A stretch of DNA of 64,000 bases, taken from NCBI GenBank assembly GCA_035515075.1, contig DATJBZ010000015.1:43210-107209 (forward strand). The letters run 5' to 3'. The DNA is from Moheibacter sp035515075. GTDB lineage: Bacteria > Bacteroidota > Bacteroidia > Flavobacteriales > Weeksellaceae. How positions within the stretch are numbered: position 1 is the first letter of the stretch; each line of letters starts with the position of its first letter. Shown piece by piece: positions 18,331 to 27,465 of the stretch. The translations under genes were made by a program, and so were the position numbers. A model generated the notes under the pieces. That model saw only the letters and a program-made list of their open reading frames with translations, was not told the DNA's origin and did not search any database.

Positions 18331-19635
18331 TTATTTGGAAAGAATTTCATCCAAGATGGCCATTACTTTTTCAATGTCAGTTTGTAGAACGTTCAAATGC
18401 GGGCGGAAACGTATCGTTTTGTCACCACAAGAAAGCAATATCAATTTGTTTTTGTACGCTTCACCGATGATTGCATCCCTTTCTTCTCCTGAAGGCAAAT
18501 CAAAAGAACAGAACAAGCCCATGCCTCTTACGTTGGAAACATTGCTGTGTTTTTCTTCCAATTTAAGCAATTCGGCTTTCAAGAATTCTCCTTGAATTTT
18601 GGCGTTTTCTACCAAATTTTCTTGTTCGATGACTTCCAAGATCAATTTGAATCGCATCATGTCGATGTAATTCCCACCAAAGGTAGAATTGATTCGGCTG
18701 GACTCTTTGAAAACATGGTGTGCTACTTGGTCCATTTTTTCTTTGTTTGCTAAAATACCACAAACTTGGGTTTTCTTTCCAAAAGCAATGATGTCAGGAA
18801 TTACGTCGTAATTTTGGTAACCCCACATTTTTCCCGTCAAGCCCATGCCTGTTTGTACCTCATCCAAAATGTACAAAATCTCGTGTTGGTCACAGATGTC
18901 TCTCAAGGCTTTGTGAAATTCATTTCTAAAGAAATTATCGCCGCCTTCTGCTTGGATGGTTTCAATGATGATACAAGCGATTTCGTTGGGATTATCTTTC
19001 AAAGCTTGGTGAATTTGCGCCAAGGCTTTTTGTTCCAATTCAATGGTTTTTTGAGTGCTTTCCTCAGTCAATGGGAAGAACATTTTGGGCGTATCAATTC
19101 TAGGCCAATCAAATTTTGGGAAATACATGTATTTTCTTGGATCCGATGTATTGGTCAAAGACAAAGTATAGCCCGAACGACCATGAAAGGATTCTTTGAA
19201 ATGTATGACTTTTCCTGCTTCTAAAGCAATGCCTTTGGATTGGTTCAAACGTGTTTTCCAGTCAAAAGCAGCTTTTAAAGCATTTTCAACAGCCAAAGCT
19301 CCGCCACTTACAAAGAAAGTATAAGGCAATTCTTCTGGAATGGCTACCCGTCCAAATGTATCGACAAAATCAGCGTATTCTTCGGTGTAAATATCAGAAA
19401 CCGTCGGTTTGTTGATGGCCATTCTTCCTAGAAACTCCAATTTTTTCATCAAATGAGGATGGTTGTAGCCAATCGATCCCGACCCAAACATGCTAAACAT
19501 ATCCAAATATTCTTCTCCATTTTCATCGACAATATATGAGCCATGGGATTTTTCAATGTCCATGACAAGTGGGTATCCATCGGCCAATATATGTTTTCCT
19601 AATCTTTCGTGTACGTTCATTGTTTGTGTTTCCAT
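18331..19635 (-). CDS. lat: L-lysine 6-transaminase
   Basis: A 434-residue class III PLP aminotransferase. The PLP lysine is in DIIAFGKKTQVCG, the cofactor aspartate in ILDEVQTGMGLTG; FMFSG-type N-terminal and SFHGRSGYTLSLTNT motifs are those of the Lat branch. It transfers the epsilon amino group of lysine to 2-oxoglutarate, giving aminoadipate semialdehyde/piperideine-6-carboxylate. The open frame begins 21 codons earlier, but METQTMNVHERLG at 19635 fits the family N terminus. No other lysine-degradation gene is adjacent. Confidence 0.92.
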   Translation of the reverse strand: METQTMNVHERLGKHILADGYPLVMDIEKSHGSYIVDENGEEYLDMFSMFGSGSIGYNHPHLMKKLEFLGRMAINKPTVSDIYTEEYADFVDTFGRVAIPEELPYTFFVSGGALAVENALKAAFDWKTRLNQSKGIALEAGKVIHFKESFHGRSGYTLSLTNTSDPRKYMYFPKFDWPRIDTPKMFFPLTEESTQKTIELEQKALAQIHQALKDNPNEIACIIIETIQAEGGDNFFRNEFHKALRDICDQHEILYILDEVQTGMGLTGKMWGYQNYDVIPDIIAFGKKTQVCGILANKEKMDQVAHHVFKESSRINSTFGGNYIDMMRFKLILEVIEQENLVENAKIQGEFLKAELLKLEEKHSNVSNVRGMGLFCSFDLPSGEERDAIIGEAYKNKLILLSCGDKTIRFRPHLNVLQTDIEKVMAILDEILSK

Positions 19636-19888
19636 ATTAATAAATTGTTTCTTGTTATGATTAATGAATAAGGCAAATTTAATGAAAATTAAGCGCAATT
19701 CTAAAAAAGCAGAATTTCTTTGAAAATTAGCGAAAGGAAATCGCTAAAACCAAATTCATCCTAAGGAAAAAATTGTTGGTTATTTTACTTGAATGAATTT
19801 TTGATGATATCAACTGACAATTTGACCATGGAATAGTATTTGAATAGCAATGAAAGAGAAATTTTAAACTTTAATAAGAGAGAAAACT

Positions 19889-20578
19889 ATGGATCCACTT
19901 TATTTAATTGTCATTGGTGTGCCAATGTTACTGAGCATGTACGTGAGTTATCAGTTAAAAAACAAATTCAAACACTATTCAAAAGTTCATTTGGCCAACG
20001 GCATGAGCGGCAAGGAAATCGCAGAAAAAATGTTGGCAGACAATGGCATCCATGATGTGAAAGTGATTTCAGTGGCAGGACAGTTGACCGATCATTACAA
20101 TCCGATGAACAAGACTGTGAATCTTTCTGAGGTAGTTTACCACGAAAGAAATGCGGCAGCGGCGGCAGTTGCTGCACACGAATGTGGTCACGCAGTGCAA
20201 CATGCCAAAGGTTATTCTTGGTTGCAAATGCGTTCGAAAATGGTTCCTATGGTCAATATTTCAAGCAATCTGTTGCAATGGGTGTTGATGGGAGGAATTG
20301 TGTTGTTCATGTCTTCTGGAAATGCCACTGTATTGTGGGTGGGCATCACGCTTTTTGCCATTACTACTGCTTTTGCTTTTGTGACTTTGCCAGTGGAATA
20401 TGATGCGAGCAATCGTGCTTTGGCTTGGTTGAAAGATAAAAACATGGTGTTGCCGAATGAATATGCTGGCGCAAAAGATGCTTTGAGTTGGGCGGCAAGA
20501 ACGTATTTGGTCGCGGCAATTGGTTCATTGGCGCAGTTGTTGTATTTCGTGATGATTGCCATGCGAGGCCGAGAATAA
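19889..20578 (+). CDS. YugP-type membrane zinc metallopeptidase
   Basis: A 229-residue membrane protein: one N-terminal helix, then the zinc-binding HECGH (residues 97-101) in AAVAAHECGHAVQHAKG, then three or more hydrophobic segments, including ATVLWVGITLFAITTAFAF. This is the neutral zinc metallopeptidase family 2 (YugP). The glutamate in LPVEYDASNRAL is a likely third metal ligand. Substrates are unknown. The ATG at 19889 precedes the first helix. Confidence 0.9.
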   Translation: MDPLYLIVIGVPMLLSMYVSYQLKNKFKHYSKVHLANGMSGKEIAEKMLADNGIHDVKVISVAGQLTDHYNPMNKTVNLSEVVYHERNAAAAAVAAHECGHAVQHAKGYSWLQMRSKMVPMVNISSNLLQWVLMGGIVLFMSSGNATVLWVGITLFAITTAFAFVTLPVEYDASNRALAWLKDKNMVLPNEYAGAKDALSWAARTYLVAAIGSLAQLLYFVMIAMRGRE

Positions 20579-20602
20579 CAGGAAATGAAAATAAGAAAAA
20601 AT

Positions 20603-20637
20603 AAGCCTTGCAAATCAATTCGTTTGTGAGGCTTTTT
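20603..20637 (+). terminator. Rho-independent terminator
   Basis: Stem from AAGCCTTGCAAA to TTTGTGAGGCTT (twelve pairs, including two G-U) followed by a T tract. Confidence 0.82.
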
Positions 20638-20739
20638 GTAATCAAAAAGTTGAGGACAGTGGTTGAGGCTGTTGATGGCTTGTGCAAAACTGTTTTTAAT
20701 AAACGTTTGGCGTAGGGTTCAAATGTGTAAATTCGTACT

Positions 20740-22131
20740 GTGGAAGAAGAATTATTTAACAATGAATTAATCAATCGGTTTGAGCAAATGCTCGAAAATA
20801 AAGAGAATTTGTTTTTTGAAACGGAAGATTATCATGAAATTATTACTTACTACTTGGATGTGGGCGATTTGCCCTATGCCAAAAAAGCATTGCAATATGC
20901 TTTGGAAATGTATCCGAGCAACATCGAGTTTCAAATCAAAAAGTTAGAGTATTTTTTGGCGATGGAGGACATGTATGTCGTGGCTGATTTGATCAAAGAG
21001 CTCAAAGATGTTGGTCAACATGACATTGATTACACCATTTGTGTAGCGCGTTTTTGGTCGCTTAAACAACAACCCAAACAAGCCATTCAATTCTATAAAA
21101 AGGCATTGGAATTCGGTGAAGACCAAGACTATTTGTACAACTGCATTGGCAATGAATATTTGAATTTGAATGAAATTTCCAAAGCTTTGTACAGTTTCAA
21201 AAAGGCGTTGGAAGTAGAGTTGGACGATGATTTCGCTTTTTATTCTTGTGTGCAGTGTTTCGAGGAATTGCATTTGTACCGTGAATGCGTTGACTTTCTC
21301 AATCAATACATCGATTTGCGCCCTTATTCAGAAATGGCGTGGACGCAATTGGGCGTGCAATACGTTGCGTTGAAAGATTATGACAATGCCTACCGTGCTT
21401 TCGATTATGCGACTTTGATCAATCCTAAAAGCATCATGGCTTTGGCGCAAAAAGCAGGTGTTTTAGAGAAATTAGAAGATTTTGAAGCAGCGATTCAGGT
21501 CTATGAAGAAACTTTGGCTTTGGATGATTCTGCGGCCTATACTTACATGAAAATTGGCCAATGTTATATGCAATTGGGCAAACCTTTCAAAGCATTAAAG
21601 TCTTTTCATCAATCGATTCATGAAGATCCTCAGTTGGATCAGGCGTGGGTGGCTACCTCTGATTTGTATGACCAAATCGGCAATTATGAAGAGGCGCTTT
21701 ACTATTTGAACCGAGGCATTGACCTCGATGCTTTCAATGTTGAGTATTGGAAAAGAAAGGCTTATTTGCATATTCAAATGGTCAAAATAGAAGAGGCAGC
21801 TCAGGATTATAATCGTTTGGTGGAATTGGAACCCAATAATTATTACAATTGGTTGGGATTGAGTGAGGTGTTGATTACTTTGGGTGATTATGCCAAAGCC
21901 ATCGAAAATGTAAAAAAAGCATTGAAACACTTTGAGAAGGCAGAGCTTTATTATCAATTGAGCAATTGTTATTTCTTACTGGGCAATGAAAGCAAAGGAA
22001 AGTTGAATTTGGAGAAAGCGGCGCAAATGAACGCTTCTTTGCAAGAAGATATGTTCAAAAAATACCCTATTTTAGAAAACAAAATGGATGGGTTTTTGCC
22101 AAAATCAAGCATCAAGAAAAAGAACGAATAA
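20740..22131 (+). CDS. Tetratricopeptide repeat protein
   Basis: A 463-residue cytoplasmic protein without a signal peptide, made almost entirely of TPR helices (for example PKQAIQFYKKALEFG, SKALYSFKKALEVELDD, PFKALKSFHQSIHEDPQ, AKAIENVKKALKHFEKA). The start is GTG at 20740: an in-frame TAA lies four codons upstream and the conserved acidic N terminus EEELFNNELINRFEQMLE would be lost with the next ATG. TPR arrays bind other proteins; no partner can be named. It is followed after 37 bases by the phosphatase gene. Confidence 0.88.
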   Translation: MEEELFNNELINRFEQMLENKENLFFETEDYHEIITYYLDVGDLPYAKKALQYALEMYPSNIEFQIKKLEYFLAMEDMYVVADLIKELKDVGQHDIDYTICVARFWSLKQQPKQAIQFYKKALEFGEDQDYLYNCIGNEYLNLNEISKALYSFKKALEVELDDDFAFYSCVQCFEELHLYRECVDFLNQYIDLRPYSEMAWTQLGVQYVALKDYDNAYRAFDYATLINPKSIMALAQKAGVLEKLEDFEAAIQVYEETLALDDSAAYTYMKIGQCYMQLGKPFKALKSFHQSIHEDPQLDQAWVATSDLYDQIGNYEEALYYLNRGIDLDAFNVEYWKRKAYLHIQMVKIEEAAQDYNRLVELEPNNYYNWLGLSEVLITLGDYAKAIENVKKALKHFEKAELYYQLSNCYFLLGNESKGKLNLEKAAQMNASLQEDMFKKYPILENKMDGFLPKSSIKKKNE

Positions 22132-22168
22132 AATTGGGCGGTTGTTTCTCTTCATTAAATAGTCAAAG

Positions 22169-22807
22169 ATGGCGCAATTCATGTTGGTCGGTGATGTTCA
22201 TGGGTGTTATTATACACTCAAAGAGTTGCTGGATCAGCATTGGGATCGAGATGCTGAGCGATTGATTTTCTTGGGTGATTTGGTGAACAAAGGAAAGCAT
22301 TCGCGCAAAGTATTGCGGTTTTTGATGGATTTGACACAGCGTTTTCCTCAAAAAGTATTGGTTTTGAAAGGGAACAATGAGGTGCTTTTTTGGGAGAAAT
22401 ACCACTATTCTTATGCGAGTAAAGGTGTGAGAAAGTTTGAAAAAAGCGGTTTGAATAAGCAGGCAACCTTGAATTGGGTCAAAAGTCTGCCTCATTTTTT
22501 GGATGGCGAACATTTTTTCATTTCACACGCCGGAATTCCCAAAAAACATGCATTGCCATTGATGGATGATGATGATGTGGTTTTGTTCAATAGAAAGCCT
22601 TTGAAGAATATTGGAAAAACTCAGTTTTTAGGGCACATCGTAGTGGATGCGCCGTTTTATTCCCAAAAAGAAAATGCTTGGTATTTAGATACTGGAGCAG
22701 GTTATGGTCATCGATTGTCTGCCTTAAAGATTCAGTCTGATGCGCAGGTGTTATCGGTCATTTCTTTGACAGTCGATTCCAGAGATGTCAAAAAAGGCAA
22801 CATATAA
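22169..22807 (+). CDS. Calcineurin-like metallophosphoesterase (Ser/Thr phosphatase-like)
   Basis: A 212-residue PP2A/bacterial PPP-type phosphatase with GDVHG (residues 8-12), GDLVNKG (36-42), GNNE (68-71) and ISHAG. The canonical third motif is GNHE; here the histidine is replaced by asparagine, which could weaken phosphoryl transfer. It may act on phosphoproteins or dinucleoside polyphosphates. The start ATG at 22169 fits the motif spacing. It converges with the XRE regulator, with only three bases between them. Confidence 0.87.
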   Translation: MAQFMLVGDVHGCYYTLKELLDQHWDRDAERLIFLGDLVNKGKHSRKVLRFLMDLTQRFPQKVLVLKGNNEVLFWEKYHYSYASKGVRKFEKSGLNKQATLNWVKSLPHFLDGEHFFISHAGIPKKHALPLMDDDDVVLFNRKPLKNIGKTQFLGHIVVDAPFYSQKENAWYLDTGAGYGHRLSALKIQSDAQVLSVISLTVDSRDVKKGNI

Positions 22808-22810
22808 TTT

Positions 22811-23188
22811 TTACTTCAAATCGTAATGTTCAAAAGAACCATCATCAAAAAATAACAAAACCCGGATTAAATTTTTATTGGTTTTTGGGTGAGTTGTTTC
22901 TTTTTGTTCGGTGTTCAATTGTCTCGAAATGCCTTCATTCGATTCCACCAAAATAGGGGTGTCTTTCACTTCGTTTTCTTCCTGATTTCTTATGCCCAAA
23001 AACAGCCAATCGGTGTCGATATTTGGGAACGCATTTTTGATTTTGATTAAAAATTCCAAGCTCGGTTTGTTTCTCCCAGAAGTAAGGTGAGAAATGGCCG
23101 AAGGTTGTACGTCAATTTTTTCTGCAAATTCCGAGGCTGTCAGCCCAGATTTTTCGATGATTTCTAAAATTCGATTGGATGCATTCAT
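22811..23188 (-). CDS. XRE-family transcriptional regulator
   Basis: A 125-residue protein with an N-terminal HTH_3 domain at about residues 6-60 (LTASEFAEKIDVQPSAISHL followed by TSGRNKPSLEFLIKI). The C-terminal half is polar, ending in LIRVLLFFDDGSFEHYDLK, with no recognised effector domain. Its promoter (23193-23224) overlaps a perfect inverted repeat, suggesting autoregulation. Such regulators are common in Bacteroidota chromosomes, and nothing else here suggests a prophage. Confidence 0.88.
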   Translation of the reverse strand: MNASNRILEIIEKSGLTASEFAEKIDVQPSAISHLTSGRNKPSLEFLIKIKNAFPNIDTDWLFLGIRNQEENEVKDTPILVESNEGISRQLNTEQKETTHPKTNKNLIRVLLFFDDGSFEHYDLK

Positions 23189-23192
23189 TTCA

Positions 23193-23224
23193 CAAAAGTA
23201 AACAATAAAATTACATTTTACAAA
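23193..23224 (-). promoter_or_regulatory. Promoter of the XRE regulator
   Basis: On the minus strand TTTG (23221-23224), a 20-base spacer and TACTTTTG (23193-23200) match the Bacteroidota consensus. The ATG at 23188 begins only five bases after the -7 element, so the transcript may be leaderless. Confidence 0.65.
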
Positions 23225-23233
23225 CGTGTAAAA
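23216..23233. promoter_or_regulatory. Inverted repeat, candidate XRE operator
   Basis: TTTTACAAACGTGTAAAA is a perfect dyad of seven-base arms around AACG and covers the -33 box of the XRE gene. The position would allow repression of its own promoter. The remaining intergenic sequence up to 23518 is AT-rich and I see nothing further in it. Confidence 0.55.
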
Positions 23234-23530
23234 ATGAAATTTCTGACATTTTGACTTGAAGTTTATTTAATCTAAAAGTTAATGTGGTTGCTATTTTCAT
23301 GTTCATTTTTAGATAATTAACATTTTAAAATGAATTAAGTTTAAAAATAAAAGATAAAAAGGCATTTTGGCAGTTCTGCTCTTTTACAAAAGTAAATTAC
23401 AAATATAAAATGATTTTGAGAAATGCGTTTGAGGCATTATTTCATCTGGGCTGAAAGGATTTAACGTCAGTAAAAAATGAAGGCTTAAAAAGGTTTTTAA
23501 ATCAGTTTCAAAAAATTGTATCTTCGTTCA

Positions 23531-24682
23531 ATGGATTTAATCAATTTTTTTGAGGCGCAATTTTCACAGCGATTTGTGCGAGAATTCGATTCGAAATATG
23601 TGCCTTTTGAGCAATTAAAAAAATACCTTGACCTTCATTTTCCAGACAAAAAACGCATCGGACAATCCCATTTGTCCAAGGATATTTATGCATTGAAAAT
23701 GGGCAATGGTCCTATAAAAATTTTGGCTTGGTCACAAATGCATGGAAACGAAAGTACAGGCACGCGCGCGATGTTGGATGTGATTGAATTGTTGAAGTTG
23801 GAAGAATGTCAGTTTATTTTGAATGAAATCAGCTTGTATTTCGTTCCAATGTTAAATCCAGATGGTGCCACGAGTTATACCCGAAGAAATGCTTGTCAAA
23901 TCGATATCAACCGGGACTTTCATCAAGAGGCTTCTTTGGAAGTTTGTGTATTGAAAAAGTTCGTGGCGCAAATTCAGCCAGACTATCTATTCAATTTACA
24001 TGACCAACGTTCGATTTTCAATGTAGGAGAAACGCCTAAGGCTGCTACTTTGGCTTTTTTGGCACCTTCATTTGATCCGCAAAAAACGATGAACGAAGTA
24101 CGTGTAAAAGCCATGTCGGTGATCGATCACATGGCAAAAGGCTTGAGGCAGGTGATTCCTGGACACATTGCGCGGTTTTCAGATGAGTTTTATCCCAATT
24201 CTACTGGTGACAATTTCATGAAAATGGGTTGGCCTACGTTGTTGTTTGAGTCTGGGCATTTTCCAGAGGATGAAGGGCGTGACAAAGTGCGTAAATACAC
24301 TGCGCTGGCCATTTTATTGGCTTTGGAAGACATTTCATCGCGTAGAATGCCTGAGGTCGGTGGTTATTTTGAAATTCCTGAGAACAAGCAGCGGTTTTTG
24401 GATGTTGTTTTGAGGAATGTACAGTTTCATTTCAACAAACATACGGTCATTACCGATTTGGGTTGTCAGTATGAAGAGCGGTTGAATAAAGAAAGTCAGG
24501 TGCTTGAAAGGGTTTTAAAAGTAGAGGAAATTGGTGATTTGTCGGCTTATTTTGGGCATTTGGATTGGGATGTGGAAGGGGAATTGTATGCCGGGAAAGT
24601 AGAGGGTTTTCCAATGATTGGTGAGCTTGCGCATTTTTCTGTGGGAGAAATCCGTTTTGAGAATGGAATTTATTTGGGTTGA
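23531..24682 (+). CDS. M14 family zinc carboxypeptidase-like protein
   Basis: A 383-residue protein without a signal peptide. Zinc ligands are His71 and Glu74 in WSQMHGNESTG and His157 in YLFNLHDQR; LNPDGATSYTRRNACQIDINRDF is the substrate-pocket loop of M14 enzymes, and FESGHFPEDEGRDK supplies the likely catalytic glutamate. It may hydrolyse C-terminal amino acids or amides in the cytoplasm. An upstream TTG would add five codons, but the ATG at 23531 is preferred. A TATCTTCG element ends five bases before it. Confidence 0.88.
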   Translation: MDLINFFEAQFSQRFVREFDSKYVPFEQLKKYLDLHFPDKKRIGQSHLSKDIYALKMGNGPIKILAWSQMHGNESTGTRAMLDVIELLKLEECQFILNEISLYFVPMLNPDGATSYTRRNACQIDINRDFHQEASLEVCVLKKFVAQIQPDYLFNLHDQRSIFNVGETPKAATLAFLAPSFDPQKTMNEVRVKAMSVIDHMAKGLRQVIPGHIARFSDEFYPNSTGDNFMKMGWPTLLFESGHFPEDEGRDKVRKYTALAILLALEDISSRRMPEVGGYFEIPENKQRFLDVVLRNVQFHFNKHTVITDLGCQYEERLNKESQVLERVLKVEEIGDLSAYFGHLDWDVEGELYAGKVEGFPMIGELAHFSVGEIRFENGIYLG

Positions 24683-24688
24683 ATCTTT

Positions 24689-24696
24689 TATCTTTG
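24689..24696 (+). promoter_or_regulatory. Bacteroidota -7 element TATCTTTG
   Basis: TATCTTTG followed by CGCG lies 20 bases upstream of the lipoprotein ATG at 24717, just after the M14 peptidase stop. No good -33 box is at the standard distance. Confidence 0.55.
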
Positions 24697-24716
24697 CGCG
24701 ATTAATTTATTTGAAT

Positions 24717-25247
24717 ATGAGAAAGTTTGCTTCGATTGTATTGGTGGTTTTGTTTTTTATTAGCTGTGAAGGGCCTTACATTTTTAACCGTGTGGTTCAT
24801 TTGAAAGATGGCAACCAAATGTTGTTGGGCGGTGTAGATCGAACGGCTTTTGAAAAAGCACCTTTTTCGGATTGGTACTTGGAGGCTTATGAAGCTTATT
24901 CGGTAGACCAGCAGTACGTTAAATCGATCAAAAAGAACATCAAAAATTACCGCGTTGAAGTGTTTTTAGGAACTTGGGACGAGGATTCGCGTTTGCGTTA
25001 TCCTGAATTCATGAAAATTTTGGACGAAGTCAAATTTCCCAAGCAGCGCTTGTTGACTTATGCGGTCAATACCAGTAAAAAGAGTTTTTACAGTGAGGAA
25101 AGTGGAAAGGGCATCGATGCTTTGCCTGTTTTTATATTTTATCAAGGGAAGAAAGAAGTCGGAAGGATTGTCGGTGCAGCCACATCAGGTTCTTTGGAAG
25201 AGGATATTGTGAGAATAGTAGACAAAGCTTATTTAAACAACAATTGA
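24717..25247 (+). CDS. Thioredoxin-like lipoprotein
   Basis: A 176-residue protein with a lipobox (FFISC, Cys17). The mature part has a thioredoxin-like fold pattern (YRVEVFLGTWDEDSRLRYPE, VKFPKQRLLTYAV, GIDALPVFIFYQGKKEVGRI with a cis-proline position), but the CxxC redox pair is replaced by TWDEDS, so it is unlikely to be a disulfide oxidoreductase. ATG at 24717 is chosen for the signal peptide. It is translationally close-coupled to the DUF4230 gene (one base apart). Confidence 0.8.
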   Translation: MRKFASIVLVVLFFISCEGPYIFNRVVHLKDGNQMLLGGVDRTAFEKAPFSDWYLEAYEAYSVDQQYVKSIKKNIKNYRVEVFLGTWDEDSRLRYPEFMKILDEVKFPKQRLLTYAVNTSKKSFYSEESGKGIDALPVFIFYQGKKEVGRIVGAATSGSLEEDIVRIVDKAYLNNN

Positions 25248-25248
25248 T

Positions 25249-25857
25249 TTGAAAAAGTACATTTATATTGTATCGAGCCTTGTGTTCGGCTTTTTGCTGT
25301 GCTATTGGGTGATGAGTCAATTCAATGCAAGGAAAGTGACCAATGATTCGCATGCCATTGCTTATGAAATCAAGCGATTGAATAAAATGATTGTGGCAGA
25401 GCAAGCTTATTCAGACATTTATAGCCATAAAAATAGCTTGTCTTTTCCTGGTTTTGAGCGCTTTATGAGTTTTGATAAAAAAGTATTGTTATTGGTCAAT
25501 GCGAAAGTGCAAGCTACCTATGATTTGAGTAAATTGAAAGTGGAAGTTGATGCAGAAAAGAAGAAAATTACTCTTTATGAAATTCCTCCTTTGGAAGTGC
25601 AAATTTATCCCGATGTGCAATTCTATGATATGGAGCAAAGTACATTCAATAGTTTTAGCAAAGATGAATTGAATCAGGTGAAAAACAATGCCATCAAAAA
25701 AATTGAACAGGTCGTAGATCGTTCAAAACTGGAGAAAGAAGCCCGTGAGCAATTGCTGGATAATTTATTGAATTTGTATTTCTTAGCCGATGCTTACCAA
25801 TGGGAAATCGATGACAGAACGCCTTATGCGGACGAACTGGAAGAGATGTTTCATTGA
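25249..25857 (+). CDS. DUF4230 domain protein
   Basis: A 202-residue protein with one N-terminal membrane anchor (about residues 5-22) and a DUF4230 domain (AEQAYSDIYSHKNS; DKKVLLLVNAKVQATYDLSK). The start is a TTG at 25249, one base after the preceding TGA; no ATG is available before the anchor. DUF4230 proteins are widespread membrane-anchored proteins of unknown function. Confidence 0.85.
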   Translation: MKKYIYIVSSLVFGFLLCYWVMSQFNARKVTNDSHAIAYEIKRLNKMIVAEQAYSDIYSHKNSLSFPGFERFMSFDKKVLLLVNAKVQATYDLSKLKVEVDAEKKKITLYEIPPLEVQIYPDVQFYDMEQSTFNSFSKDELNQVKNNAIKKIEQVVDRSKLEKEAREQLLDNLLNLYFLADAYQWEIDDRTPYADELEEMFH

Positions 25858-25878
25858 GAGCATTGAAGTGGTGAGAAG

Positions 25879-27465
25879 TTAAATGGGCAATTTTCTGCTG
25901 ACCAACCAGGATACGGCGCCGCCTATCGTCAATACAGTGAGTGTAACGGTGAGATAGTTGACCAAGGTAAATTCAAATGGAAAAGCCACAAAAGGATTGG
26001 CCATGACCAATTGAAAGTTGTTTTGTAAAAAACCAATGCCACTTCCCAAAAACAAACCAAACAATACAGAAAAAATGGTAATCAAAAAACCTGTTTGTAA
26101 GAAGATGCTTTTGATTTGAGATAAATTCATCCCAAAACTCCACATGCTTTTGATTTGTTTTTTCTTGTCGATGATGATGATGATGATCGCACCAGCCAAG
26201 TTGAATGAAGCGATGATGATGACCAAAGTAAAGATCAAATAAATGATCAAATTCTCGATGTTCATCACCTTATGAAAGGTTGCGTCAATGTCTTGACGGG
26301 TTTTGACCACAATTTTTTCGCCCAATGTTTGTTGGAGTTGATTTTTAAAAGTCGTAGCAGAAACGCCTTTGTTTAGCTTGATTTCAATGGCATAAGCAGA
26401 ATTTTTAGGCATTTGTAGCAACTGTTGTGTCAGTTCAATCGGTGAGAAAACATATTTGTCGTATTGGTCGTTGATGATGAAAACACCGATAGGATTGGCG
26501 ATGGCAGTGTTGAAAGCTTCTTCTTCAGAAGTAATCAAGCCTGTGCCAGGTTTTGGCATGAGCAATCGGCTAGGGTGTTGGTTGTCAATATAGAGTTGCA
26601 GTCTTCTAGCAACGCCGTCTGAAGCCAAAATTTCATAAGGAGATTTAAAATCAAAATAATGGCCATGAACAATGGTCGTGTCCAATTTGATGACTTGGTT
26701 GTAGTTTTCATCCACGCCTTTGATGTAAGCAATGTCTTGTTTGTCATCAAATTCTATGGAAACTTTTTCTTCTATCACTTTAGCATAAGCTGCGATGTCT
26801 TGGTTTTTGGCTAATTTTTCAAGGATTTGATCCAAATCTGGTAGGGTTTTTCCTTGCGCGGGAGAAATCTTTAAATCCGGATTCACATTGCTTAGAAATT
26901 GCAAATTCATTTTTTCCAATCCTGAAAATACAGAAAGAATGATGAACAAAGCCGCTGTGCCTATTGTGATGGCGAAAACAGCAATCGAAGTAATGATGTT
27001 GACGCCTGTTATTTTTGATTTTGAAAGCAGAAACGATATCAAGCCGATGATGAACGACAGCATTGCGCTAGAAATCAAAAGCAAAATGATAAAATGTAGG
27101 AAAATTGGTTTTTCTGGGATGAAATAGAGGAGAAAGAAAGAAATAGACCCCAAAAAAATGGCCACCAAAAATTGGCTGAAAGTTCTCAACTTTTTTTGAA
27201 TCGTACGAAAAAGTCGTTGGAACAGCCAATAAATGACCAAGGTTTGCACACTCACATAAGCAAAAGAAAGGCTATAAATCAACAGTTTCTGAGCGTTGGT
27301 CAACAGTTGTTTGGAGAAAATCAATGCCTCAAACAGGTCAATGGACCAATGGCCAATATAAGTGAAAGCACTAATCGATAAAACGGATATCAAAATGATA
27401 ACCAAGCTAATCAACAGCGTATAGGTATTGTATCTTTTGGCGATGTAGAGGGAAACATTTCTCAT
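25879..27465 (-). CDS. FtsX/LolC-type ABC transporter permease with an inserted membrane block
   Basis: A 528-residue membrane protein. Residues 1-12 (MRNVSLYIAKRY) match the start of LolC/E-like permeases, and from about residue 150 the usual sequence resumes (GVNIITSIAVFAITIGTAAL, then NPDLKISPAQGK and the FtsX core YLIFTLVIIIASFNLAGAI). Between them lie about 135 extra residues with roughly four hydrophobic helices. The family is normally about 400 residues. It probably works with an ATPase in envelope lipoprotein or substrate handling, but the partner is not adjacent. Its ATG directly follows the rbfA stop. Confidence 0.87.
   Translation of the reverse strand: MRNVSLYIAKRYNTYTLLISLVIILISVLSISAFTYIGHWSIDLFEALIFSKQLLTNAQKLLIYSLSFAYVSVQTLVIYWLFQRLFRTIQKKLRTFSQFLVAIFLGSISFFLLYFIPEKPIFLHFIILLLISSAMLSFIIGLISFLLSKSKITGVNIITSIAVFAITIGTAALFIILSVFSGLEKMNLQFLSNVNPDLKISPAQGKTLPDLDQILEKLAKNQDIAAYAKVIEEKVSIEFDDKQDIAYIKGVDENYNQVIKLDTTIVHGHYFDFKSPYEILASDGVARRLQLYIDNQHPSRLLMPKPGTGLITSEEEAFNTAIANPIGVFIINDQYDKYVFSPIELTQQLLQMPKNSAYAIEIKLNKGVSATTFKNQLQQTLGEKIVVKTRQDIDATFHKVMNIENLIIYLIFTLVIIIASFNLAGAIIIIIIDKKKQIKSMWSFGMNLSQIKSIFLQTGFLITIFSVLFGLFLGSGIGFLQNNFQLVMANPFVAFPFEFTLVNYLTVTLTVLTIGGAVSWLVSRKLPI

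Noticed and set aside
22811..23188. XRE regulator as a sign of prophage or a toxin-antitoxin module
   Set aside because: No integrase, phage structural gene or partner toxin is nearby; the neighbours are ordinary chromosomal genes.
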